Origin: Hoylesella buccalis ATCC 35310
GTDB lineage: Bacteria > Bacteroidota > Bacteroidia > Bacteroidales > Bacteroidaceae
Assembly (NCBI RefSeq): GCF_000177075.1
Contig: NZ_ADEG01000058.1
Coordinates: 96,971 to 160,970, forward strand
Length of the DNA: 64,000 nt
Direction of reading: 5' to 3'
Position 1 is the first letter of the stretch. Every line of letters begins with the position of its first letter. This document shows positions 16,363 through 25,441 of this stretch, piece by piece. A model generated the notes under the pieces. It searched no databases. It saw nothing but the letters and a program-made list of their open reading frames with translations, and was not told where the DNA came from. The position numbers and the translations under genes were made by a program.

Positions 16363-19221
16363 TCAATACCACTGCACTGCATTGCTGTAGCCGCTGCGTT
16401 TATCGTATTTCAGTGCGTCGGCTAAGGTGGCAGCGTTGGCCCTAAATGTGAAATTGTAGCTGGTATAAGGGGCCAACACCACGGAGCAACTCATGTTGAA
16501 GCAGTGGAGATCGCGCTGAAGTGATGCCGTTGTCATGGACATGGCATGGTTCTCGAAGTCGTAACCTGATGAGAAGCTGATGTTCCATCCATCACTGATG
16601 CGAACATTACCGCTGACATTGAGCGTCTGAGTGAACTTGTATGGATAGCGCATGGTCTTATAATTGAACTTTTTGAGGTCCCTATTCTCACTCATGGTGA
16701 TACCATAACCGAAGGTAAGTGACCATGGTATCTTGAACGCCATGTAGCCATCGTCATCGGTTTCGGCCTTGCCAGCCTTTTGTTTCTTCTTCGCTCCATG
16801 CTGACCTTCAATCATATTGTCATCAATGTTGCTCTCTATGTCGGTGTCACGACCTTCAATATCGTTCTTGTTTTGTTCATCTTCATCCTCGTCATCATGG
16901 CTGCCGGTGAAGAGTTTTTTCAGCTTTTCGGGCGTCAGCGTGTAGGAGATGTTCTGCGACATGCCTTGGAAACGACCAAAACGGCCCATTCCCCATTCCG
17001 TGTGGTTGCCCTCGTAGGGTCTGCCATTCTCATCTAATTCATAAGCATACGATGCAAATCGCGCGTTGAGGTTGAAGGTATAGTTCTTCCACCACTTCAA
17101 TCTGATACGCATGTTTAAGTCACTTAACGGCTTTTCTTTGGCCGCCATGTTGTACGACATCGATAATCCCAGCTCGTCAATGATGCTCACTTTCTTCATT
17201 CCAGTCGAGTCTTTGTCGCTCTTGACCTTCATTTCGATATTGTTACCCAAGTCGAATGATATATTTCCGCTGCGTCCTCTGCCCGGTACGGAGTACATGC
17301 CGCTCTCGTAAGGTGAATATCCTACGAGCGACACATTGCCGTCGGCGTCGGTCTTTTGATAGTAATCGTAATAGCCATAGCGGCGCGCACCGAAGTCGGG
17401 AGCATAGCTGAACGAAACGGAAGGGGTCAAGACGTGGCGGATGGCCTGCACCTTATCGCCGAAAATCTTGCGGTTTGGGATGAACATACCATAGAGCTTG
17501 GTAGACATACCCAAGTTGAGTGACCAGTTATAGACGTTATGAAAGCCATACGTTGTGTCGTTCACAACCTTTTGAGAGGCTGCGTCCCACGACCGATGTA
17601 TCTTGTTTGTGTACATGCGATCGGTGAAATTGAACGACGGATTGACGTTAAGATAGTCGAAAAGTGTGAAGTTGGCATTGACCGGAATGTCGTGCTGGAA
17701 ACCGTTTCTCCAGTCTTTGATGAGATTCGACTTGAACAATTTGTCCTCTTTTGTTTGGATAGAGTTGGAGAAACGGCCCGTGTAGCTTACGGCAATCTTC
17801 TCGTACCATCGCTCATTGCCCACCACATGCTTGCGCTTGAAGGGGTAGAAGCGGCTGATGCTGATGTTCAGGTCGGGCATTGTCAGGGCGATAGACGAGT
17901 CGCGCATGTTCTGCGAAAGGTTCATCGAGCTGCTCAGTGACAAGCCAATGCTTGAGAAGGTGGTGCTCCAACTCACAGAAGATGTACGGGTACTTTGCGT
18001 GAGTGCCTGCGGATTATACAGGCTCGTCAGGTTGTTGCGCTCGTAACTGGAGGAGGCGAAGTTGACACTTGCTGATAACGAGCTAAAGGGATTGGCTTTT
18101 GGGTCTTGCCGGTGGCTCCATTGTATCTTATAACTTTGCTGCCGAGAGAAGTCAGGTAAGCCCTTATCGCCCGTCTTTGAATCCTGGTAACTAAGAAATA
18201 AACTACCGCTATAGCGATATCTTTTATTGTAATTGCTGGCCAGTGAAATGCCCCAAGAACCCTTGGTGTAAATCTCGCCAAGTAGCTTCAAGTCGATTTT
18301 GTCACTGATAGCGAAATAATATCCGCCGTCCCTAAGATAGAAACCACGATCCATCTCATCGCCATAAGACGGCATGATGAAGCCTGATGAATAGCTCTTG
18401 GTAAAGGGAAAGAAACCGTATGGAACGGCAAGAGGCAGCGGAACGTCGGCCACTACCAAATGGGCAGGACCGAAAACAACGTCCTTGCCTGGGCGTACCT
18501 TGCCCCTCGAAAGTGCGATATAGAAGTCGGGATGCTTTTTATCGCAGGTAGTATAGCGGCCGTGTTCCATGTACACCACGCCCGAAGAATCGCGTTTTGA
18601 CCGCTCACTACGCAAGAATCCCTCTTCTTGTTGGGTGTAAACGTTGTTGATAAGACCCTTCTTGGTCTTGAAGTTGAACGCCATGGTGTCGCTTTCGTAC
18701 GAATCTTGCCCCAATTTAAACACGGGAGTGCCTTCCAACGCTTTAGTTGTAGTGTCCTTGATGGCACCAGTTGCGTGCACCAGATTGCTGTCCATGCTCA
18801 TGTATATCTTCTCACTCTTGAGGTCCATGTTCTCGTATTTCACGGTAGATGAGCCGTAGAGGTGCGTGGTTTTGCTCTTTGCATTATAGACAAGCGAATC
18901 TTCTGCGGTATATTCTACTGGTGCATCGATGCCGTTGGCCCTCTTTCTGTTGAGCGAGTCGAGCCGAATCGAGTCGTCAATGAGTTGATTATGCTTGCGT
19001 ATGGCCAGCTGTAGCGAGTCTAATGTGGTGGTGTCGGCGGCAACGGAATCAGAGCGTTTGTCAAAAGTAGAATCGCGCTTGATTGGCACCAAGGTGTCGT
19101 CCACACCCAGCGTGTCACGTTGTTGCGTTTGTTGCCTGGCGTATGAATCAAACCTGTTCATGTCTGCCATGACGAAGGCAAAGATGAACAGCAGCAGAAC
19201 TATAACCGACGGAGTTCTCAT
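16363..19221 (-). CDS. lptD: LptD-like outer-membrane LPS assembly protein
   Basis: 952 residues. An N-terminal signal/anchor (SVIVLLLFIFAFVMA) precedes an OstA-like beta-jellyroll (DSLVYNAKSKTTHLYGSSTVKYENMDLKSEKIYM, around residues 105-140). The remainder alternates short amphipathic strands rich in aromatic residues (GYYFAISDKIDLKLLGEIY, SGSLFLSYQDSKT) and ends in a terminal strand, as in an outer-membrane barrel. In the family, LptD receives LPS from the periplasmic bridge and inserts it in the outer leaflet. An acidic, low-complexity stretch (DDEDEDEQNKND ... ESNIDDNM) near residue 775 interrupts the barrel and probably forms a surface or periplasmic loop. No lptE is adjacent. A TAATTTTG box (19230-19237) lies 8 bases upstream. 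Confidence 0.85.
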   Translation of the reverse strand: MRTPSVIVLLLFIFAFVMADMNRFDSYARQQTQQRDTLGVDDTLVPIKRDSTFDKRSDSVAADTTTLDSLQLAIRKHNQLIDDSIRLDSLNRKRANGIDAPVEYTAEDSLVYNAKSKTTHLYGSSTVKYENMDLKSEKIYMSMDSNLVHATGAIKDTTTKALEGTPVFKLGQDSYESDTMAFNFKTKKGLINNVYTQQEEGFLRSERSKRDSSGVVYMEHGRYTTCDKKHPDFYIALSRGKVRPGKDVVFGPAHLVVADVPLPLAVPYGFFPFTKSYSSGFIMPSYGDEMDRGFYLRDGGYYFAISDKIDLKLLGEIYTKGSWGISLASNYNKRYRYSGSLFLSYQDSKTGDKGLPDFSRQQSYKIQWSHRQDPKANPFSSLSASVNFASSSYERNNLTSLYNPQALTQSTRTSSVSWSTTFSSIGLSLSSSMNLSQNMRDSSIALTMPDLNISISRFYPFKRKHVVGNERWYEKIAVSYTGRFSNSIQTKEDKLFKSNLIKDWRNGFQHDIPVNANFTLFDYLNVNPSFNFTDRMYTNKIHRSWDAASQKVVNDTTYGFHNVYNWSLNLGMSTKLYGMFIPNRKIFGDKVQAIRHVLTPSVSFSYAPDFGARRYGYYDYYQKTDADGNVSLVGYSPYESGMYSVPGRGRSGNISFDLGNNIEMKVKSDKDSTGMKKVSIIDELGLSMSYNMAAKEKPLSDLNMRIRLKWWKNYTFNLNARFASYAYELDENGRPYEGNHTEWGMGRFGRFQGMSQNISYTLTPEKLKKLFTGSHDDEDEDEQNKNDIEGRDTDIESNIDDNMIEGQHGAKKKQKAGKAETDDDGYMAFKIPWSLTFGYGITMSENRDLKKFNYKTMRYPYKFTQTLNVSGNVRISDGWNISFSSGYDFENHAMSMTTASLQRDLHCFNMSCSVVLAPYTSYNFTFRANAATLADALKYDKRSGYSNAVQWY

Positions 19222-19792
19222 TTAATGTGCAAAATTACACAAATAACAACGAATTGATATACAATTTTTTATTTTTAACTTAACACATCGTGCTAAACAT
19301 GCGCTTTGATTGCTTTTCTTCTTGTGCGCAATCTCTTGTTAGCTTCTGTCCAAAAAAATGATAAAAAAACGATGATTGCAAAGTTTTGAAATAGAAAAAG
19401 CGGTCATGTTTTCAGACCGAAAAAATGTATTTTGGGAGCTGCGAAATAGACTTTTCCCGATAAAAATAGGGTAATAATGGTCCTGTTTGCATCACATTTC
19501 ACCTCTATCTCTATGTAATTGAGCGGCAAAAGCATACGTTTTACCACTCAATAGCATACCTATTGCCAATCAAAAGCAATGCTTTTAGCATAAAATAGCA
19601 TGCGGTGAACATGAGAAAACTGACTGTCTTGACGTAATAGTTTGGCCGTCAATTAGATACAAAACAATCGCATAACTCGCGTATTTGCAGCCACCAGCAT
19701 GCTTGTTTGAAAATATGGCCGTATTTAAGAGGGTGTTGTAAAAGAAAATGACAGCAAATGTGATGCCCGATGGTGTATGGAGTGGGTGGCGA
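19222..19792. other. Composite intergenic element between the HD and LptD-like genes
   Basis: No coding frame. Contains an AAATAGAAAAAGCGGTC module (19388-19404) with a small hairpin CGGTC/GACCG, the 22-bp-periodic array at 19529-19660, and AACTCGCGTATTTGCA (19674-19689) facing a degenerate partner arm, the same module order seen at 12.9-13.2 kb. Confidence 0.55.
19529..19660. repeat. 22-bp-periodic degenerate array, locus 4 (6 units)
   Basis: Units start at 19529, 19551, 19573, 19595, 19617 and 19639. The first four open with AAAGCAT, ATAGCAT, AAAGCAAT and ATAGCAT; the third contains the AGCAATGCTTTT palindrome core. The last two are weak. Confidence 0.7.
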
Positions 19793-20329
19793 TTATTCGA
19801 ACAGTTGCATCCATCTGGTAAATCTCTTCGCACCCTCCTTGCCGAATCTCTCGAGGCTCTTTAGTGCCTGTTCGGGCGTTCTCACACGGTCAAGGTGCGT
19901 TTTGGAGTAGAACTTGTCGGCATAACAAATCACCTGTTCCTCCATGGTCTCGGGCAAAAAGTCTTGATGGGGTAGGGGCAGGTGCTGTTCTATGATGTCC
20001 TGCAAGGCGATTCCGGCACCCGTATGGCGTTCGCAAACCCGCGCGTGTTGGGGGAAACCAGCCGCGCGCAGCATGTCTGCTCCGATGATGCCATGCTTGA
20101 TATACGGTTCGGTGCCAAAACATTCGATGCCTGGTGCATCGCATTTTACGATGCCGATGTCGTGCAGCATGGCCGCCTCTTGGATGAAGGTACGGTCGAG
20201 TTTCAGCTCTGGATGCTTGTCGACAATTTGCAACGCCTTGCGGGTTACGCATTCGCTGTGCGTCAAGAGGATGTCCCGCGCCTTGCTTCCTTGCGGGTAA
20301 TACTGGTTGATGATGGCTAAATAGTCCAT
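19793..20329 (-). CDS. HD-domain (HDIG-like) phosphohydrolase
   Basis: 178 residues. Metal-binding HD motif in AAMLHDIGIVK (around residue 55), preceded by LTHSECVTRKALQI and followed by GIIGADMLRAAGF and CERHTGAG, the typical His-rich order of small HDIG hydrolases; YADKFYSKT supplies the last aspartate. Such enzymes hydrolyse phosphate esters of nucleotides; substrate unknown. It could be related to stand-alone HD proteins annotated as tRNA or nucleotide processing enzymes. It lies downstream of the oadA-like gene but a strong terminator separates the two, so it probably has its own promoter, which I could not identify. Confidence 0.85.
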   Translation of the reverse strand: MDYLAIINQYYPQGSKARDILLTHSECVTRKALQIVDKHPELKLDRTFIQEAAMLHDIGIVKCDAPGIECFGTEPYIKHGIIGADMLRAAGFPQHARVCERHTGAGIALQDIIEQHLPLPHQDFLPETMEEQVICYADKFYSKTHLDRVRTPEQALKSLERFGKEGAKRFTRWMQLFE

Positions 20330-20350
20330 GAAAAAGCGTTTTAATCATTA

Positions 20351-20392
20351 AAAAAACTCATCTTCAGGCATGAAAGTACCCGAAGATGAGTT
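20351..20392 (-). terminator. Intrinsic terminator of the oadA/pycB-like gene
   Basis: An 11-bp stem (AACTCATCTTC, 20355-20365, with 20382-20392) is followed on the minus strand by TTTTTTAA. It lies 30 bases past the stop codon. Confidence 0.88.
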
Positions 20393-20421
20393 GTATTTTG
20401 TTTGGCTTTAAAACAAAATCA

Positions 20422-22197
20422 TCAAGCTTGTGGGCGTTCGATGTAAGCAATCACATCACCCTTGTTCAGCTTGCTTCCCTGCTTAGCATTAATCTCAACC
20501 AACTTGCCTCCTAAGGCCGCAGGTATCTCTACGAACTCGCCCCATGGTGCTTGAATGTAACACAGTTTATCGCCTTCGGCGTACTCTTTGCCGATATATG
20601 GCTCAACGGAAGGAGCACATTCGCCCTCACCATTGAACTCCCAGAACACTTGTCCCTTGACCGGAGCCACAATAGCGTCAGCTTTTGCGTGCTTGAATGC
20701 GGTGAGTTCTTCTTTCGACACCTTGCTGCCGAGTTTCGCATCCTTCGCCTTTTGCAGGTCAGCCAAGAAGTTTTTCTTCGCTTGTCCGCTCTTGTAGTTG
20801 CGATATTGCTCGGGGTGCATGGCCAATTCGAACAGCTCTTCGTCGTCTTTGCCAAAGTCCCAACCGTTTTCCTTCATTTCTTTCTTGAAGTCATCCAAGT
20901 TGTTTTCCAGCAGAGTATGTGGGTCTGCGTCCGTAAACTCGTATCCCTTTTCCTTCGCGAGGTCAACTAATACTTGGTCAACCTTGCCGGGTACCTTGCC
21001 ACTCTTGCCCAGAATCATGCCCCACATCGAGTCGTCCATCATGACAAATCTGCCCTTTCCCTGTTCCATGGTCAACAGGTTCATCAGTGCTATGTTCTTG
21101 GTATACTGTGAGAATGGCGTCACCAGGGGTGGATAACCCACGCGTGGCCATACGTATGCCACCTCATTAAACAGTTTGATGAGCATGTCGTCGGTGGAAA
21201 GTTCTTCCTCTCCCTTCTTCTTGCGGATGTTGTTAATGGTGCCATGAATGCCGGCCAGGTCGGCCATCATGCTGCCCATCATGCCACCAGGCAAGCCACA
21301 GCCCAGCAAGAGTGAGCTCATGAATTTGTTTTGTGGATTGATAAAGTAGCCCAACCAGTCGTCTATAAACTCTTGAGTCAATGCACGAGCCTTCATGTAA
21401 GCATCCATATTGATGTCTGGAACATCGAAACCAGCCGTCTTCAGCATGCTCTGCACCGAGATAACGTCAGGGTGTACCTTGCCCCATGATAGGGGTTCGA
21501 TGGCCACATCCAAGATGTCAATGCCGTTTTTGGCCACCTCTAACATCGATGCCATTGACAGTCCAGGACCCGAGTGACCGTGGTATTCGAGGATAATCTC
21601 TGGATGTTTGTCTTTTATTATCTTGGTTAACTGTCCCAAGAACGTAGGCTGACCGATGCCGGCCATGTCTTTTAAGCAGATTTCTTCTGCGCCTGCCTCA
21701 ATCAAAGTGTCGGCAATGTTGGCGTAATATTCCAGCGTATGGATGGGAGAGGTGGTGATACACAGGGTTCCCTGTGGTGTCATGCCCGCTTCTTTCGCCC
21801 ACTTGATGCTTGGAATGATGTTGCGAACATCGTTCAAACCATCGAAAATGCGCGGGATATCCACGCCTTGGGCATGTTTCACCTTGTACATCAGGGCACG
21901 CACATCATCGGGTACGGGATACATGCGCAATGCATTCAATCCACGATCGAGCATGTGTGTCTTGATGCCTACCTTGTTAAAGGGTGCGCAGAAAGCGCGG
22001 ACAGCATCGTTAGGGTTCTCGCCCGCCAACAAATTTACTTGTTCAAAAGCGCCTCCGTTGGTTTCTACACGAGCAAAACAGCCCATTTCTATAATGACTG
22101 GAGCAATGCGTTCTAATTGATCTTTGCGTGGCTGAAACTTACCGGAAGATTGCCACATGTCTCTATAAATGAGACTAAACTGTATTTTTTTCTTCAT
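20422..22197 (-). CDS. oadA: Oxaloacetate decarboxylase alpha / pyruvate carboxylase B-type carboxyltransferase, biotin lysine not evident
   Basis: 591 residues. Starts at MKKKIQFSLIYRDMWQS (22197); the longer frame overlaps a TAATTTTG box (22231-22238). The N-terminal HMGL-like barrel shows the metal site (RDMWQSSGKF, YHGHSGPG with HxH, KDMAGIG) and is followed by the conserved carboxyltransferase domain (LPGGMMGSM). The C-terminal ~75 residues have the two-hairpin layout of a biotinyl domain (IVAPVKGQVFWEF ... EINAKQGSKLNKGDVIAYIE), but where biotin-bearing proteins have EAMKM this one has QAPWGEF (near residue 550), without lysine. It may work with a separate biotin carrier encoded elsewhere. 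The symbol is family-level only; the reaction is not certain. Confidence 0.82.
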   Translation of the reverse strand: MKKKIQFSLIYRDMWQSSGKFQPRKDQLERIAPVIIEMGCFARVETNGGAFEQVNLLAGENPNDAVRAFCAPFNKVGIKTHMLDRGLNALRMYPVPDDVRALMYKVKHAQGVDIPRIFDGLNDVRNIIPSIKWAKEAGMTPQGTLCITTSPIHTLEYYANIADTLIEAGAEEICLKDMAGIGQPTFLGQLTKIIKDKHPEIILEYHGHSGPGLSMASMLEVAKNGIDILDVAIEPLSWGKVHPDVISVQSMLKTAGFDVPDINMDAYMKARALTQEFIDDWLGYFINPQNKFMSSLLLGCGLPGGMMGSMMADLAGIHGTINNIRKKKGEEELSTDDMLIKLFNEVAYVWPRVGYPPLVTPFSQYTKNIALMNLLTMEQGKGRFVMMDDSMWGMILGKSGKVPGKVDQVLVDLAKEKGYEFTDADPHTLLENNLDDFKKEMKENGWDFGKDDEELFELAMHPEQYRNYKSGQAKKNFLADLQKAKDAKLGSKVSKEELTAFKHAKADAIVAPVKGQVFWEFNGEGECAPSVEPYIGKEYAEGDKLCYIQAPWGEFVEIPAALGGKLVEINAKQGSKLNKGDVIAYIERPQA

Positions 22198-22310
22198 AAT
22201 TTTCTCCTTATCAACCTTTACACGGTGTGGCAAAATTAAGCAAAAAAAATCAATTTGTCCATGACCTTGTTGCTTTTTTAAGATTTATAGGCATTCAAGT
22301 TAGTAAACAT

Positions 22311-22350
22311 AAAAAGCCGATATGCAGGGCTTTTGGCTCGCACATCGGCT
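22311..22350 (-). terminator. Intrinsic terminator of pepD
   Basis: Stem AGCCGAT/ATCGGCT (22344-22350 with 22315-22321), extended by GCC..GGC pairs, then TTTTT on the minus strand. A second perfect 11-bp hairpin with a GTGG loop (22369-22394, CATGGAAGAAT) lies between it and the pepD stop. Confidence 0.8.
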
Positions 22351-22429
22351 CTCTAAGAGGTTTGATGTCATGGAAGAATGTGGATTCTTCCATGAATCTA
22401 ATTGTTATTATGAATCAGTTTTACTTCTG

Positions 22430-23887
22430 TTACTTCGTCGGAACCTCTTCCAACACTTTCTTCAACAGGTTCCAGAAAGGCTCTACCGTGCTGATAAGGC
22501 AACGCTCTGTTGAGGTGTGCGGACTGCGAATGGTGGGGCCGAACGATACAACGTCCAGGTGAGGGTATTTACCTAAGATGATGGAACACTCCAAACCGGC
22601 GTGGTCTACCTGCACGATACCTTCTTCATTGTTTTGCTCTTTGTACAGTTTCATCAGCAAATCGAGCACCTCACTGTCAGGATTTGGATCCCATCCGCCA
22701 TAACTTCCGCTGAACGTTACCTTCATTCCAGCCATGTTGAAACAGCTTTGCAGGGTTTCACCGATGTAAGCTTTCATGGATTCGTTAGATGAACGAGCCA
22801 AAATCTTAAATGAAGCTTTGCCCGATTCTATGTCAATGATGGCCAAGTTGGATGAGGTTTCCACCACTGTAGGGATGGAAGGAATCATGCGCATCACGCC
22901 ATTGTGGCAAGCATAGATGGCATCAATGAGGTTGTCTTGTATGGCTTCGGGAACCTGTGTGGCCGGCGTTTCTACCTCTTCGGCTGTCAATTCGATTCCG
23001 CTCTCAATGTCTTTGTATTCTTGTATGAACTCTTCTTTCCAGTCGGCTACCATCTCTTGCAGCGCAGGAATGTTTTCTTTCGGCAGCGTCAGCACCACTT
23101 CGGCCTTGAATGGAATGGCATTGCGCATGTTGCCACCATGCCATGTGGCCAATCGGGCATCGAGTTCGCATATTGCTTCGTGTACCAATCTAACCATCAG
23201 TTTGTTGGCATTGCCACGACCCTCATGTATTTCCAAGCCCGAGTGTCCGCCACGAAGACCCGAAAGTGTTACCTTCACGGCCTTGTCCGTAGCGTCAGTT
23301 GGCACCTCTTTGTAATCCAGTTCGGCGGTGATGTCCACACCACCAGCACTACCAATGACGAATTTACCCCATGTTTCGGAGTCTAAGTTCATGAGAATGT
23401 CACCATCCAATTCGCCTTCTGGCAAGTCGTTGGCACCAAACATACCCGTTTCTTCGTCGGCGGTGATGAGGCCTTCTATCGGACCATGTTTCAAATTCTT
23501 GTCTTCCATGACAGCCAAGATGGCGGCTACACCCATTCCATTGTCGGCTCCCAGGGTGGTGTTCTTTGCTTTCACCCATTCGCCGTCAATCCAAGTCTCT
23601 ATCGGATCGGTTTCAAAGTTGTGCTTACTCTCCGGTGCTTTTTGTGGAACCATGTCCATATGTGCTTGCAAAATCACCGTCTTTCTGTTCTCCATGCCTT
23701 TTGTGGCGGGCTTCTTCATCACTACATTCTTGGCTTTGTCCACATAAGCCTCGACACCTGCGCGCTTTGCAAAGTCGAGTAAGAATTGATGTACTTTGTC
23801 AAGATGTCCAGAAGGACGTGGCACTTGCGTCAGTGCGTCAAAGTTTCGCCATACACAGGTCGGTTTCAGATCTTTAATTTCACTCAT
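22430..23887 (-). CDS. pepD: Aminoacyl-histidine dipeptidase (cytosol non-specific dipeptidase, M20)
   Basis: 485 residues, full length for PepD. It cleaves dipeptides including Xaa-His in the cytoplasm using two zinc ions. Metal ligands are visible in VILQAHMDMVPQK (His and catalytic Asp near residue 80), TTLGADNGMGVAAILAVME (bridging Asp), ITADEETGMFGA (catalytic Glu and ligand Glu) and LMNLDSE. The dimerisation lid region lies between residues ~200 and 400. It has its own terminator and stands alone between the carboxyltransferase and flippase genes. Confidence 0.95.
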   Translation of the reverse strand: MSEIKDLKPTCVWRNFDALTQVPRPSGHLDKVHQFLLDFAKRAGVEAYVDKAKNVVMKKPATKGMENRKTVILQAHMDMVPQKAPESKHNFETDPIETWIDGEWVKAKNTTLGADNGMGVAAILAVMEDKNLKHGPIEGLITADEETGMFGANDLPEGELDGDILMNLDSETWGKFVIGSAGGVDITAELDYKEVPTDATDKAVKVTLSGLRGGHSGLEIHEGRGNANKLMVRLVHEAICELDARLATWHGGNMRNAIPFKAEVVLTLPKENIPALQEMVADWKEEFIQEYKDIESGIELTAEEVETPATQVPEAIQDNLIDAIYACHNGVMRMIPSIPTVVETSSNLAIIDIESGKASFKILARSSNESMKAYIGETLQSCFNMAGMKVTFSGSYGGWDPNPDSEVLDLLMKLYKEQNNEEGIVQVDHAGLECSIILGKYPHLDVVSFGPTIRSPHTSTERCLISTVEPFWNLLKKVLEEVPTK

Positions 23888-23971
23888 AGTATTTTGTTTT
23901 TTTTAGAGTTGTTGCTCGTGTGTTTTGATACACATTGCTTCCAACTCGTGGTGAATAAATAGGTTTTTCTG

Positions 23972-24997
23972 TTATTCTTGCGCTGGCAGAACGATTTTTC
24001 CTGCCTTCACGCATTTAAGTTTTTTCTTTGTGAACGATAGGGCTATCCATGCGTATATGCCCAGCATGGCCACTAAAAGAGTTTGCACTGAATGTACAAT
24101 CAGCACAAAGTATAGGGCATCGGTTTCAGCTACTCCGTATAAAATCAGCATCGTCTTGACGGCAAAATGCCAGGGGCCGGCTCCGTTTGGCGTTGGTACG
24201 ATAACGGCAATGGAGCCTACGATGAACGTTACCAATGCGCACGACAGTCCTAAGTGGGCGGTGGCATCAAAGCAAAAGAAGGTGAGATAATAGTGCAGAA
24301 AGTAGCATAGCCATATTAATAAGGTGAAAGCAATGAACAAAGGTATGCTTTTTACCTGTCGAAGTGAAGAAATACCTTGTCCGATGTCATGCAAGGTGAT
24401 TTTCACCTTATTATATATAGACAAGCGTTTTAGTAGGAAAAATGCCAACACCAACACCGCCATGGCACAGATGGCCGTGACAATGTAGCCGGCAGTAGAG
24501 AATTGTCGCAGTATCGCGTCAATGCTGGTGCCCGTGTGAACGAAAAAAGTATCGAATATTTTGATTTGAGCTGTCAGCGTGAGGGCCGTGATGAGCAACA
24601 CCAAGAGAGAGTCGATGATGCGCTCGGTCACTACGGTTCCCAATGCTTTGGGGAACGACACGCTGTCAAATCTGCTTAAAATGCCACAACGGGCGAACTC
24701 GCCTATGCGCGGAATCAACAAGCTGACGGCATACGATAGGAATACAGAATGAACCCTGACTGATGCCCTGGAACGCTCGCCCATGGGCTGCAACGTTTGT
24801 TTCCAACGCCAACCACGAAAAGCTTCAGCCAATATTCCGAAGGGAAACGACAGCCACATCCAGGTCCAATCCATCTCATGCAGTACCACGTTCTTGATGA
24901 GTTGAAAGTCAAAGTCGCGGTACATCCAGTATAGAATGGCACTGCCAAGGAGTAAAGACAGTGCTACCTTCAAGGTTTGATGGGTGGCTTGTTTCAT
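23972..24997 (-). CDS. Flippase-like (LPG-synthase TM/AglD-like) integral membrane protein
   Basis: 341 residues with about eight membrane segments. The arrangement, with FGILAEAFRGWRWKQTL near residue 55, SYAVSLLIPRIGEFARCGILSRF, VVTERIIDSLLVLLITAL, and later VPTPNGAGPWHFAVKTMLIL, is that of the UPF0104/lysylphosphatidylglycerol-synthase transmembrane family. Members are thought to move or handle lipid-linked substrates; here no soluble transferase domain is fused. It is transcribed from a good minus-strand promoter and probably stands alone; pepD lies 84 bases downstream. Confidence 0.85.
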   Translation of the reverse strand: MKQATHQTLKVALSLLLGSAILYWMYRDFDFQLIKNVVLHEMDWTWMWLSFPFGILAEAFRGWRWKQTLQPMGERSRASVRVHSVFLSYAVSLLIPRIGEFARCGILSRFDSVSFPKALGTVVTERIIDSLLVLLITALTLTAQIKIFDTFFVHTGTSIDAILRQFSTAGYIVTAICAMAVLVLAFFLLKRLSIYNKVKITLHDIGQGISSLRQVKSIPLFIAFTLLIWLCYFLHYYLTFFCFDATAHLGLSCALVTFIVGSIAVIVPTPNGAGPWHFAVKTMLILYGVAETDALYFVLIVHSVQTLLVAMLGIYAWIALSFTKKKLKCVKAGKIVLPAQE

Positions 24998-25053
24998 GTA
25001 GACCCGTTTGTTGTATTGTTTGTTTGATATACTGGTATGTGAAATATACTATG

Positions 25054-25085
25054 CAAATGTAGCGTAATATTAGTGGATATCCAAA
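25054..25085 (-). promoter_or_regulatory. Promoter of the flippase-like gene
   Basis: On the minus strand TTTG (25082-25085), 20 bases, then TACATTTG (25054-25061). Transcription would start about 50 bases before the ATG. Confidence 0.75.
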
Positions 25086-25177
25086 TAAATAAATGGGTTT
25101 TTTAAAGTAGCTCAATGACTGTTTTCTTTGATTTGTATCAACAAAACAGCATAAAATGCGACTAATGAGTGAAAATG

Positions 25178-25209
25178 TTTGCGCACACAGCGCGATGGTT
25201 GTATCTTTG
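25178..25209 (+). promoter_or_regulatory. Promoter of the 29-codon small ORF
   Basis: TTTG (25178-25181), exactly 20 bases, TATCTTTG (25202-25209). A textbook Bacteroidota promoter pointing into a region with no other plus-strand gene. Confidence 0.8.
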
Positions 25210-25261
25210 CATCGTCATTAAGACAAAAGGATAACAAATTTAAAAGAAAGGTAAAAAGATT

Positions 25262-25351
25262 ATGGTAACAATTATGACTTTGGCTGTTGTGGCTATATCT
25301 ATAGCACAGGCCATTCATTTGGGAAGCAAGATTAACTTGAACAGCAAGTAA
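25262..25351 (+). CDS. Putative 29-residue membrane peptide
   Basis: ATG at 25262, TAA at 25349-25351. The peptide starts MVTIMTLAVVAISIAQAI (a hydrophobic helix of about 18 residues), followed by a polar tail HLGSKINLNSK. It is framed by a strong promoter 52 bases upstream, an A/G-rich leader (AAAGAAAGGTAAAAAG) suited to translation initiation, and a terminator hairpin 58 bases downstream, so the unit is a complete small transcript. It is not similar to anything I recognise. A noncoding small RNA with a chance ORF is the main alternative. Confidence 0.6.
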   Translation: MVTIMTLAVVAISIAQAIHLGSKINLNSK

Positions 25352-25408
25352 AATCTTGCCTTTCATCTTTTGAAAGGAGAATTTATTTTATTTAATAATA
25401 TGGTAAAG

Positions 25409-25441
25409 AGGCAACGTCACATGTGGCGATGCCTTTTTTTT
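25409..25441 (+). terminator. Terminator after the small ORF
   Basis: A near-palindromic stem AGGCAACGTCACATGTG with its partner ending GATGCCT (25409-25434) is followed by eight T. It closes the small transcript. Confidence 0.85.
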
